A stretch of 12,189 nt of DNA from JAZDOH01 sp043798815 (GTDB lineage: Bacteria > Patescibacteriota > Gracilibacteria > UM-FILTER-43-11). Location: the NCBI GenBank assembly GCA_043798815.1, contig JAZDOH010000044.1:1-12189 (forward strand). Direction: 5' to 3'. Position 1 is the first letter of the stretch. Each line of letters begins with the position of its first letter. The translations under genes and the position numbers were made by a program. The notes under the pieces are model-generated. The model ran no database searches. It saw nothing but the letters and a program-made list of their open reading frames with translations, and was not told the origin of the DNA. Shown piece after piece: positions 1 to 6,495 of this stretch.

Positions 1-50
1 CATCAATCCCAGGAATCGGAATGACAACCGCGGCGCCGTCCGCCTGATAA
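1..50 (+). other. Candidate 3' end of a DGR template or variable repeat (partial)
   Basis: Read on the plus strand from base 2, this stretch gives I-N-P-R-N-R-N-D-N-R-G-A-V-R-L-I-R. Four AAT/AAC codons lie close together, followed abruptly by about 16 bases that are G or C except for one T (around 29-44). Diversity-generating retroelement repeats typically show this: AAY codons are the adenine-mutagenised positions, and a GC-rich block next to the initiation-of-homing site closes the repeat. The encoded end (GAVRLIR) also resembles the end of C-type-lectin or DUF1566-like DGR target proteins. An Avd-like gene and an RT remnant next to it support the reading. The unmutated AAY codons favour a template repeat, but an undiversified target-gene end is equally possible. 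The segment is cut by the window edge, so no second repeat copy can be seen. Confidence 0.45.
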
Positions 51-53
51 GGG

Positions 54-398
54 CTATTGGTTATATGTGGATTTTAACCACCCGCCCAGCATTCTTCCAA
101 CTTCCTCCAGTTTAGCCTGTAATTGGAACACCCCCGTTTCATTACCTAATTTGTATTCTAAAATCAGTCTCAATTTTAAGCGCGCTACTTCCAATTTACT
201 GCTGGCTTTTATAAGATATCCTGCTTTCAGAGGTTTTGGCGCATTTTTGGCCATGACCAGATGTTCAATTAAATCCAAAATCGTTTGCTCAAGGCTGATA
301 CCCAAAGAATACCGCCATCGTTTATTGAGTTTGAGGTTCAGATCAACTATGTTTTTATACGCTTCATAACTCCGATTGATAATTGGCAAAGTATCCAT
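54..398 (-). CDS. avd: Avd-like four-helix-bundle protein (DGR accessory protein)
   Basis: This encodes a 114-residue, mostly helical, basic protein. It starts MDTLPIINRSYEAYK and contains the block RWRYSLG near residues 27-33, LIEHLVMAKNAPK near 43-55, and GRMLGGWLKS at the C-terminus. These blocks are characteristic of the Avd / 23S-intervening-sequence four-helix-bundle family. In DGRs, Avd forms a barrel-like pentamer that binds the reverse transcriptase and the template RNA and is needed for mutagenic retrohoming. I chose the ATG at 398 because family similarity begins there. The frame stays open upstream to 497, but those 33 extra residues are the antisense of the RT remnant and look unlike the family. 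No Shine-Dalgarno sequence is present. The gene looks intact although its presumed partner RT is gutted, so it may be a relic or may serve another RT elsewhere. The family call is firm; current function is uncertain. Confidence 0.85.
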   Translation of the reverse strand: MDTLPIINRSYEAYKNIVDLNLKLNKRWRYSLGISLEQTILDLIEHLVMAKNAPKPLKAGYLIKASSKLEVARLKLRLILEYKLGNETGVFQLQAKLEEVGRMLGGWLKSTYNQ

Positions 399-618
399 GG
401 ATTTAAGTTTAAGGAACATCTGGCACAGTTGGTTTGTCTTTCGTAAGAGCAAAAAATCCAGCCGGGAACTGGATAATTTTACACAAAGGAACCGCAAAAG
501 GATCAGCCGCCGGCTGAACCTTAAAAATGCCGCGAGCTATTTCGGGCTTTTAAAACGCCATGAAAATCCAAAAAAAACCAGGGAGTTCTTTTGGGAATTA
601 ATGAATTTGTTTTATTGA
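397..618 (+). pseudogene. Internally deleted DGR-type reverse transcriptase remnant
   Basis: This is a 73-codon open frame. Residues 1-28 (LSLRNIWHSWFVFRKSKKSS, then RELDNF) match the usual opening of DGR/CPR-type reverse transcriptases, in which a helix of the form 'sLeNiw.aW..FrkgK' precedes the catalytic domain. Residues from about 35 to 73 (RKRISRRLNLKNAASYFGLL, then KRHENPKK) resemble the family's C-terminus ('..L..SYlG.LkH.n.yklr..'). Everything between is absent, including the palm domain with the catalytic YxDD box. An intact enzyme is about 330-400 residues, so roughly 250-300 codons appear to have been lost in frame, with the join near bases 480-500. The ATG overlaps the divergent avd start. 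A TTG at 376 could extend the frame by 7 codons. A functional mini-protein cannot be excluded, but catalysis can. Identification is from remembered family patterns. Confidence 0.6.
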
Positions 619-634
619 GTTGCGGTAGGACGGG

Positions 635-733
635 TTATGCCAGTAAATTTGCTAATTTTTTGGCCTTTTCAAGTAATGCTTTATTTTCCGGTGCAATTTC
701 TTCAACGTCGGGCTCTTTAAATTTTTTAGGCAT
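635..733 (-). CDS. Small ORF, 32 aa, unknown function
   Basis: This short frame encodes a charged, probably helical peptide beginning MPKKFKEPDVEEIAPENK and ending in a Leu/Ala/Lys-rich stretch that could form an amphipathic helix (LLEKAKKLANLLA). It lies 18 nt downstream of the deoxyhypusine-synthase-like gene on the same strand, so it could be the last gene of that transcript. It converges with the RT remnant, whose stop is 16 nt away. No ribosome-binding site is visible, as for other genes here. I do not recognise the family. The balanced Lys/Glu composition with a clean ATG and TAA makes coding plausible, but a chance ORF of 33 codons is also possible. Confidence 0.35.
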   Translation of the reverse strand: MPKKFKEPDVEEIAPENKALLEKAKKLANLLA

Positions 734-751
734 ACAGAATTAATTTAAGGA

Positions 752-1861
752 TTATAATCCCAACAGCACGGCCGCGATCCAGGGGAAAGCCACGGTGACG
801 TCGCTTTGTATGATTTGATAATAGCTTTGAGTGGAAAGTTTGTCCCAGGTAATTTTTTCTTTGCCGCCGGCGCCGGAATACGAGCCGTAAGACATGGGCG
901 ACGAGCCGATTTCAATAAACCCCGCCCAGTCACGTACTTTACCGTGGAGTTTTAGGTCATGTTTAATTGAAGGCACCACGCAAATCGGAAAGTCAGCCGC
1001 AATACCGCCGCCAAGCTGCAGAAAAGCGATCGGAGCATCTTTGGCAGTTTCCATATACCAGTCATACATCCAGGTAAAATATTCCAAGCCTGCCTTCATG
1101 ATGTTTGAATCCAAAAGCACGCCTCCTTTTGGGCGATATTTGCCACCATAAGTGTAGCTGGCAAAAATATTGCCCATGGTGGAATCCTCGAAGCCGGGGA
1201 TGACGATGGGGACATTTTTTTGGTAAGCGGCATAAGTCCAGCAGTCATTCGCATTGGCGCCTTTGTCTGGCTTGATGAGCCCTTTGGCAAACAGTCGGCG
1301 GAAATATTCATGGGGAAAATACCGTTCACCTTTTTTCTGCGCTTCTTTCCAAAATTTCAGCAAATGCGGTTCCATGATGCGAACGCTTTCGTCCTCGGGT
1401 AGAAAAGTATCGGTGATGCGGCGCAGGCCGGCATCCCGTAACTCCGCTTCTTGTTCAGGTGTTAGCTCCGTGTACCTTGGAATATAAGCATAATGCGAAT
1501 GCGCCACGTAGCGATAATATGATTCTTCGTGATTGGCGGCAGTAGCAGAAATCAGATGCACTTTGTTTTGACGAATCAGTTCCGCGAGCATCACGCCAAC
1601 CTGGAATGAGCTGAGCGCACCCGCAAGGGTCACTACGAGCTTTCCGCCTCGCTTCAGATGATCGCGTAGCCACAACGCGGCTTGCAGCGTTGAGCCGCCA
1701 TTATAATGGTTCAGCGTGCGCTCCGCAAAAGCGGAAACCGGCTTAGAGCTTTTTTTCACATACTCGCTCAGCGTGCCCGCCGCGGCAACTCCGGCGCCAC
1801 TTTCCGTGACGATGAATTTGCGCAACCCCGGCGAGAGTTTTTGAAGTTTGGATTTCTGCAT
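752..1861 (-). CDS. Deoxyhypusine synthase family protein (bacterial DHS-like)
   Basis: This 369-residue protein has the length and motifs of the deoxyhypusine synthase family, NAD-dependent enzymes that transfer the aminobutyl group of spermidine to a lysine or amine. Visible blocks are LAGALSS at 79-85, VPIVIPGFEDSTMGN at 217-231 (matching the 'TDGSLGD' region), LGGGIAADFP at 283-292, and GAGGKEKITWDK at 330-341. By alignment with the human enzyme from memory, catalytic Lys329 corresponds to Lys341, and Trp327 and Glu323 to Trp339 and Glu335. Asp316 corresponds to Tyr328, and the 'KHHIAN' histidine segment is replaced by AADFP. Bacteria lack eIF5A, so the acceptor is probably a small polyamine, as in homospermidine-forming relatives; that is inference. 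The gene is divergent from the zinc-ribbon gene with 60 nt between them. No SD is seen upstream of the ATG. Family is sure, reaction is not. Confidence 0.9.
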   Translation of the reverse strand: MQKSKLQKLSPGLRKFIVTESGAGVAAAGTLSEYVKKSSKPVSAFAERTLNHYNGGSTLQAALWLRDHLKRGGKLVVTLAGALSSFQVGVMLAELIRQNKVHLISATAANHEESYYRYVAHSHYAYIPRYTELTPEQEAELRDAGLRRITDTFLPEDESVRIMEPHLLKFWKEAQKKGERYFPHEYFRRLFAKGLIKPDKGANANDCWTYAAYQKNVPIVIPGFEDSTMGNIFASYTYGGKYRPKGGVLLDSNIMKAGLEYFTWMYDWYMETAKDAPIAFLQLGGGIAADFPICVVPSIKHDLKLHGKVRDWAGFIEIGSSPMSYGSYSGAGGKEKITWDKLSTQSYYQIIQSDVTVAFPWIAAVLLGL

Positions 1862-1908
1862 ACGAATAAGCTATCAGAGTTGAAGCGAGCATTCAATGTT
1901 TTTTAAGG

Positions 1909-1914
1909 TATAAT
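1909..1914 (+). promoter_or_regulatory. Candidate -10 box of the zinc-ribbon gene
   Basis: A perfect TATAAT ends 7 nt before the ATG at 1922. If it is used, transcription would start at or within a base or two of the start codon, giving a leaderless mRNA. No good -35 hexamer stands at 16-18 nt spacing (the sequence there is close to CGAGCA) and there is no TGn extension, so the call rests on the -10 box and its position alone. Confidence 0.35.
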
Positions 1915-1921
1915 TGCAACG

Positions 1922-3580
1922 ATGAAAACCTGTCAGCAGTGCAAAACTTCGTTTCAGGTAACTGATGAGGATCGTGGGTTCTATGAAAAAATGGGCGTTA
2001 CTGAGCCTACGCTTTGCCCCTCTTGTCGCCAGCAACGGCGATTGGCATTTCGGAATGAACGAACGCTTTATAAACGCCAATGCAGTGGCAGCGGGAGGAG
2101 CATCGTTTCAATTTATCCATCCGACGTTTCATTTCCGGTTTACCACCACTCTTATTTTTTCAGCGACAACTGGAACGCCATGAGCCATGGCAGTGATTTT
2201 GATTTTTCCCGCCCGTTTTTTGAGCAATTTCACGAGCTGGCCTTGGCTACCCCTCACCTTGCCACTTATTCTCACGGAAATGAGAACGCGGAATATGGAA
2301 ATCTTTCAAGCTGGAACAAAGATTGTTATATGCTTTTTGAATCCGATAATAGTCGCGACTGCTATTACAACGAAAATAGTTATCGCAACAAAGATACGGC
2401 CGACTGCACGTTTACCAACGAATCCGAAGGGTGCTATGGATGTGTGGACGTGCTGAACAGTTATAATCTCCGTTATGCTCTGAACTGCAAAAGCTGCAGC
2501 AATTCCTGGTTTTTAAAAAACTGCATTGGCTGTAAAAATTGTTTTGGCTGCGTCAATCTGAAAAATCAGGAATATTACCTTTGGAACCAGCCGCTGAGCA
2601 AAGACGAATATCAACAAAAACTCCTGGAGATGGGTTTGGATTCCCATTCGAATCTTCAGAATTTGAGGCAGCGTTTTTTGGAATTCGCCATGGAATTCCC
2701 GCACAAATACTTGAACGGTTTTCACAATGAAGATTGCACCGGGGATTATCTGAATCACTGCAAAAACGCCCAATTTTGTTTTGATTCCTCAGAACTCCGG
2801 GACTGCAAATATGTTTATCAATGCGAACACATCAAAGATGGCTATGATTTGGATACTTATGGTGGTGTAGAAGGGGCAGAGCTGGTGTATGAATGTCATT
2901 CAGTTGGCCGCGGATCTTTCAACGTGGCTTTTGGAAACAATGTGTGGCAAAACTTGACGGACGTTTGGTACGCGGATACCTGTATTGATTCCAAAGATCT
3001 CTTCGGTTGCATCTCGATGCGTCATGCGCAATATTGCATTTTGAACAAACAATATTCTCGCGAAGATTATTTCGATTTGCGCAGCCGCATTGTCGAACAC
3101 ATGCGCCGTACGGGAGAATATGGTGAGTTTTTCCCCGTTCAACTCAGCCCTTTTGCCTACAACGAAACGGTAGCCAATTTTTACTATCCTTTGGCGAAAA
3201 ATGAAGTCCTTTCACGAGGGTGGAAGTGGAGCGACTACGAACATCAGGTCAAAGCCGACAAAACCATTCCAGCGGCACGCTTGCCGGACACAATTAAATC
3301 AGTTCCTGATGATGTGCTGGACTGGGCCATCACATGCGAGTCTACGGGCAAACCTTTTAAAGTCACCTCTCAGGAGCTTAAGTTTTACCGCGATCGAAAT
3401 ATTCCTTTACCGCACCTACACCCGGATGAGCGTTATCGAAGGCGTATGAGTCTGCGTAATCCGCGCCAGTTATGGGATCGCGAATGCGTTAAGTGCGGGA
3501 TGGCTTTTCAAACCACTTATGCTACAGAACGGTCTGAGAAGATTTATTGCGAAAACTGTTATCTCAGGGAAGTGTATTGA
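1922..3580 (+). CDS. Cysteine-rich double zinc-ribbon protein of CPR bacteria, unknown function
   Basis: This 552-residue protein contains 30 cysteines. A zinc-ribbon-like pair opens it (C4-x2-C7 and C32-x2-C35) and another closes it (C522-x2-C525 and C543-x2-C546, ending CENCYLREVY). The middle (about 130-375) carries regularly spaced cysteines, including C201, C204, C207 and C210 in CIGCKNCFGC, in short irregular repeats of the type 'nC..C.N.fgc.nlkn.eY.i.Nk.ys.eeY', which suggests a stacked or beta-helical metal-rich or disulfide-free core. I recognise this architecture as a conserved hypothetical family found widely in Patescibacteria, sometimes carrying a misleading 'Caib/baif family' label. 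There is no signal peptide or membrane segment, so it is probably cytoplasmic. The gene has its own putative -10 box and is followed by pgk after 57 nt. Function is unknown; nucleic-acid or metal binding is a guess from the ribbons. Confidence 0.85.
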   Translation: MKTCQQCKTSFQVTDEDRGFYEKMGVTEPTLCPSCRQQRRLAFRNERTLYKRQCSGSGRSIVSIYPSDVSFPVYHHSYFFSDNWNAMSHGSDFDFSRPFFEQFHELALATPHLATYSHGNENAEYGNLSSWNKDCYMLFESDNSRDCYYNENSYRNKDTADCTFTNESEGCYGCVDVLNSYNLRYALNCKSCSNSWFLKNCIGCKNCFGCVNLKNQEYYLWNQPLSKDEYQQKLLEMGLDSHSNLQNLRQRFLEFAMEFPHKYLNGFHNEDCTGDYLNHCKNAQFCFDSSELRDCKYVYQCEHIKDGYDLDTYGGVEGAELVYECHSVGRGSFNVAFGNNVWQNLTDVWYADTCIDSKDLFGCISMRHAQYCILNKQYSREDYFDLRSRIVEHMRRTGEYGEFFPVQLSPFAYNETVANFYYPLAKNEVLSRGWKWSDYEHQVKADKTIPAARLPDTIKSVPDDVLDWAITCESTGKPFKVTSQELKFYRDRNIPLPHLHPDERYRRRMSLRNPRQLWDRECVKCGMAFQTTYATERSEKIYCENCYLREVY

Positions 3581-3606
3581 TCAATTATGCACTGGAGCCG
3601 TATAAT
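3577..3606 (+). promoter_or_regulatory. Candidate pgk promoter
   Basis: TTGATC at 3577-3582 is separated by 18 nt from a perfect TATAAT at 3601-3606. The -35 box overlaps the stop codon of the upstream gene. Predicted transcription start near 3613 leaves a leader of about 25 nt, very A/T rich and ending TTTTTTCCC directly before the pgk ATG, with no Shine-Dalgarno sequence. Confidence 0.5.
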
Positions 3607-3637
3607 CACATTGTTTTAAAAATTTAAATTTTTTCCC

Positions 3638-4792
3638 ATGAAAACCCTCCGCGATATGCCCACTCTTAAGGGCAAAAAAGTCCTGGTTCGCGTTGATTTT
3701 AACGTGCCGCTGGATGATCAGGGCAATGTGAAGAATGACAAGCGCATTAGGCACGCGTTGCCCACGCTCAAGTATTTACTCGATCATGGCGCCAGTCAGC
3801 TCATCTTAATGTCTCACGTGGGACGGCCCAAGAACAATGAACCCAATCTGCGCACCGATAAAATCGCGGCTCATCTCGAAAAAATGATGGGTGAAAAAGT
3901 TGCTAAAGTTGATGGCTGGTCCGGAATTCCTTCCGCCAAAATCATCCTCCTCGAAAATCTCCGATTTCACCCAGGTGAAAAGAGTAAAGTCGAAACCGAA
4001 CGGGACGCATTTGGAAAAGAATTGGCGAACCTTGCGGATTTTTACGTGAATGAAGCGTTTTCCAATTGTCATCGCTCTCATGCCAGCATGACCAGTGTTC
4101 CCAAATTCATTCCTGGATTTGTGGGATTTGGAGTGGAACACGAGGTGTCGAGCATTCAAAAAGCGCTCCAGAATCCCGAACACCCAATGGTGGCGGTTAT
4201 CGGAGGACTCAAGGCCGATAAACTTCCAACCATCGCGTATCTTTCAGTGGTGGCCGATCACGTTCTTGTGGCAGGCGCCGTCGCGTTTGCCTTACTCAAA
4301 GCTCAGGGGATAAAAGTGGGCAGTTCTAAAATCGATGAGGAAGGAATGAGTGAAATGGCGGAGCTCGTCAAAAAAATCACCGGCAATTCCAAAGTCCTGT
4401 TGCCGCAAGATGCGGTAGTGGCGGATGCTTTTGCGGAAACCGCAAACCACAAGATCGTCCCCGTAAACGGAATCGAAGATGGTTGGATGGCGCTCGACGT
4501 TGGCCCAAAAACGGTTGAAACCTACGCGGCGCTGATCAGAAAGGCGAAAACGGTTTTGTGGTTCGGGCCCATCGGCGTATTTGAGTGGAAGGCGTTTTCC
4601 GGTGGCACTCGCTCCATCGGGCAAGCTATTGCCAACACGTCCGGACTCAAAATCGTCGGCGGCGGCGACAGTGCAGGCGCGGTGGAAAGCTTGGGTCTGG
4701 CGGATCAAATGACGCTCGTTTCTACAGGGGGCGGGGCTAGCTTGGAAATGGTTGAAGGAAAAGCGTTGCCGGCGATTAAATCGCTCGAATGA
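3638..4792 (+). CDS. pgk: Phosphoglycerate kinase
   Basis: This cytoplasmic glycolytic enzyme interconverts 1,3-bisphosphoglycerate + ADP and 3-phosphoglycerate + ATP. At 384 residues it is full length. Family blocks run in order: KVLVRVDFNVPL at 14-25 (Arg18, Asp20, Asn22 for the triose substrate), SHVGRPK at 59-65, ENLRFHPGE at 106-114, VNEAFSNCHRSHAS at 137-150, the nucleotide-side GGLKADK at 189-195, WFGPIGVFE at 308-316, GGGDS at 341-345 and STGGGAS at 362-368. All expected substrate and phosphate contacts appear present. The ATG is the only sensible start, since the conserved N-terminus begins 13 residues in. The stop codon overlaps the start of the next gene (ATGA), so the two are probably co-transcribed and translationally coupled, although the partner has no evident link to glycolysis. 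Confidence 0.97.
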   Translation: MKTLRDMPTLKGKKVLVRVDFNVPLDDQGNVKNDKRIRHALPTLKYLLDHGASQLILMSHVGRPKNNEPNLRTDKIAAHLEKMMGEKVAKVDGWSGIPSAKIILLENLRFHPGEKSKVETERDAFGKELANLADFYVNEAFSNCHRSHASMTSVPKFIPGFVGFGVEHEVSSIQKALQNPEHPMVAVIGGLKADKLPTIAYLSVVADHVLVAGAVAFALLKAQGIKVGSSKIDEEGMSEMAELVKKITGNSKVLLPQDAVVADAFAETANHKIVPVNGIEDGWMALDVGPKTVETYAALIRKAKTVLWFGPIGVFEWKAFSGGTRSIGQAIANTSGLKIVGGGDSAGAVESLGLADQMTLVSTGGGASLEMVEGKALPAIKSLE

Positions 4793-6495
4793 CCAAAAAA
4801 GTTCTTTACATCGAAATCGACGAAGCGGTGGCTTCAATTCATGAGCGTGTGAGTCGCTTGTCTCAGGTTACGCTGTATTTGGTAGTCCCGCGGAAAGCAG
4901 TTTTGTTCCAAAGTTTGGTGAATTTAAAATTCCTGAAAGCCAAACTTGAAGAACAGGGGAAAACCATGATTCTCGTTACGACGGATCCCACCGGAAAACA
5001 TTTGGCGGAAAAACTGCAAATTTCCGTCGCGCCCCGCGTGGAAGTGGAAAAAATCGATACGGCTTCTCCGGAGCCCACTCCCGAAATGAAAATCCAGCCC
5101 ATTCAGGCTAGGCGGAACGAAGTGATTCGTGACCAGCCCAAACGATTCACCGAGAAAAAAATGACCATATCCGAATTCATCCAGGAGTTCCGGAAAAAAC
5201 GGAAAAGCGGAAAAACGGAAGCCTCCGCTTCCATGCTGTCGCTCAAACCGCACCGGAAGTTTTTGAGCCTGATTTTGATTTTAAGTTTTGGCCTGTTTTT
5301 ACTGATCGGCTACATCGCTTTGCCGGGAGCCACCCTTTACCTTCGTCCAAGCTTTGACAACCTGGATCACACCGTCAACATCGTGCTGGCGGACAAGCAC
5401 GCCAATCAAAATCTTTTAGGACAAAACAAGCCTCATGTGATCGCGAGTGAAAAAGTAACCACGGTGACCAAACAAACCAAAATATTTTCCACCACCAGCC
5501 AGGAATTTTACGGAGAAGCTGCACGTGGATCCCTTACCATCGTCAACACCCTGCCGGAAACATGGGATTTAAAATCAGGGACTCGCTTTCAAACCAAAGA
5601 CGATTTGGTATTTCGCTTGCGCGATGGAGTGACGGTTCCCGCCGCGAGCGTGCAGGAATCTAAAGAGCCCATTCCGGGCAGACTTCAGGCCATTGTCATT
5701 GCCGATCCTTTCGACGCGTACGGAAAACCAGTGGGGGGGCGTGGAAACATCGGCTCCACCCGTTTTTTTCTTCCGGGATTGAGCAAGTTGAACCAAGGCC
5801 GACTGTGGGGTGAAAGTCAGGCTCCCATGACGGGCGGCACCACGGCTTATCGCAAAATAGTCAAAAGCGAAGACATCGAAGCGGCCAAAAAACAAATTCG
5901 GGACAACCTTACCGAAATGGCCCGTGAAGAATTGCATCAATACCTGGAAACGCAAAACGAACTCAATCACACCAATCTGGTGCTTTTGGATGATCGTCGG
6001 TATCTCAAGACCGAATTGCTGGATCTTCGCCTCTCTGAAGATTTAGAGGGAAGCGCTCGGGAAAAATTTGAAGTGTTTGCTAAAATCCAGGCGCAGGGAG
6101 TCGCTTATGACGCGGATCAATTGTACGCCATTTTGGCTAAGGAAATTCGTGGCCGTGTCCACCCAGACATGCAGCTGCGCGACGAATCGATCCGCCCGGA
6201 CAGCCTGCAGTATGAAGTGATAGACGAGGATCCGCTCACTGGCCTCATCAAAATGACCGCCACCATCAAAGGGATCGAGGAATACATCGTGGATCCCGAA
6301 AGCGAAGCGGGCCAGCGATTGGGAGAAAAAATCAAAGCCAAGATCCTGGGATTGCCTGTGGATGAGGCACAGAGCATTTTAGAAAATTTCCCCGAAATCG
6401 ATGCCGTGAACATTCGGACTTGGCCCTTTTGGCTGGATATCATGCCTCGCCTTCCGGAAAACATTCGCATCAAACGGCTGACGGCTTCCAACTGA
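4789..6495 (+). CDS. Membrane-anchored baseplate-J-like protein of CPR bacteria
   Basis: This 568-residue protein has three parts. Residues 1-90 form a small alpha/beta domain (KKVLYIEIDEAVASI, then LYLVVPRKAVLFQSLVNLKF and MILVTTDPTGKHLAEKL). A basic, charged linker spans about 100-155. One transmembrane helix follows at about 158-180. A large, mostly beta C-terminal part contains GSLTIVNTLPETWDLKSGTR, then FQTKDDLVFRL near 247-277, the pattern of 'baseplate J-like' proteins annotated in many Patescibacteria. The single helix and the positive N-terminal side suggest N-in/C-out topology, so the large domain would face the outside. Function is unknown; a scaffold or cell-envelope role is inferred. 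It starts inside the pgk stop codon with no SD. Its own stop abuts the stop of the convergent gene at 6496. Confidence 0.75.
   Translation: MTKKVLYIEIDEAVASIHERVSRLSQVTLYLVVPRKAVLFQSLVNLKFLKAKLEEQGKTMILVTTDPTGKHLAEKLQISVAPRVEVEKIDTASPEPTPEMKIQPIQARRNEVIRDQPKRFTEKKMTISEFIQEFRKKRKSGKTEASASMLSLKPHRKFLSLILILSFGLFLLIGYIALPGATLYLRPSFDNLDHTVNIVLADKHANQNLLGQNKPHVIASEKVTTVTKQTKIFSTTSQEFYGEAARGSLTIVNTLPETWDLKSGTRFQTKDDLVFRLRDGVTVPAASVQESKEPIPGRLQAIVIADPFDAYGKPVGGRGNIGSTRFFLPGLSKLNQGRLWGESQAPMTGGTTAYRKIVKSEDIEAAKKQIRDNLTEMAREELHQYLETQNELNHTNLVLLDDRRYLKTELLDLRLSEDLEGSAREKFEVFAKIQAQGVAYDADQLYAILAKEIRGRVHPDMQLRDESIRPDSLQYEVIDEDPLTGLIKMTATIKGIEEYIVDPESEAGQRLGEKIKAKILGLPVDEAQSILENFPEIDAVNIRTWPFWLDIMPRLPENIRIKRLTASN

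Noticed and set aside
399..497. Upstream extension of avd to an ATG at 497
   Set aside because: The extra 33 residues are antisense to the RT-like frame and unlike the Avd family, whose similarity begins at the ATG at 398.
749..760. Perfect 12-bp palindrome GGATTATAATCC over the DHS-like stop codon
   Set aside because: About three such palindromes are expected by chance in 12 kb, and its middle is AT-only with no following T-run.
4292..4837. 181-codon antisense open frame within pgk and the start of the next gene
   Set aside because: It is a shadow of a clearly conserved gene; Arg/Phe-rich composition and no recognisable motif.
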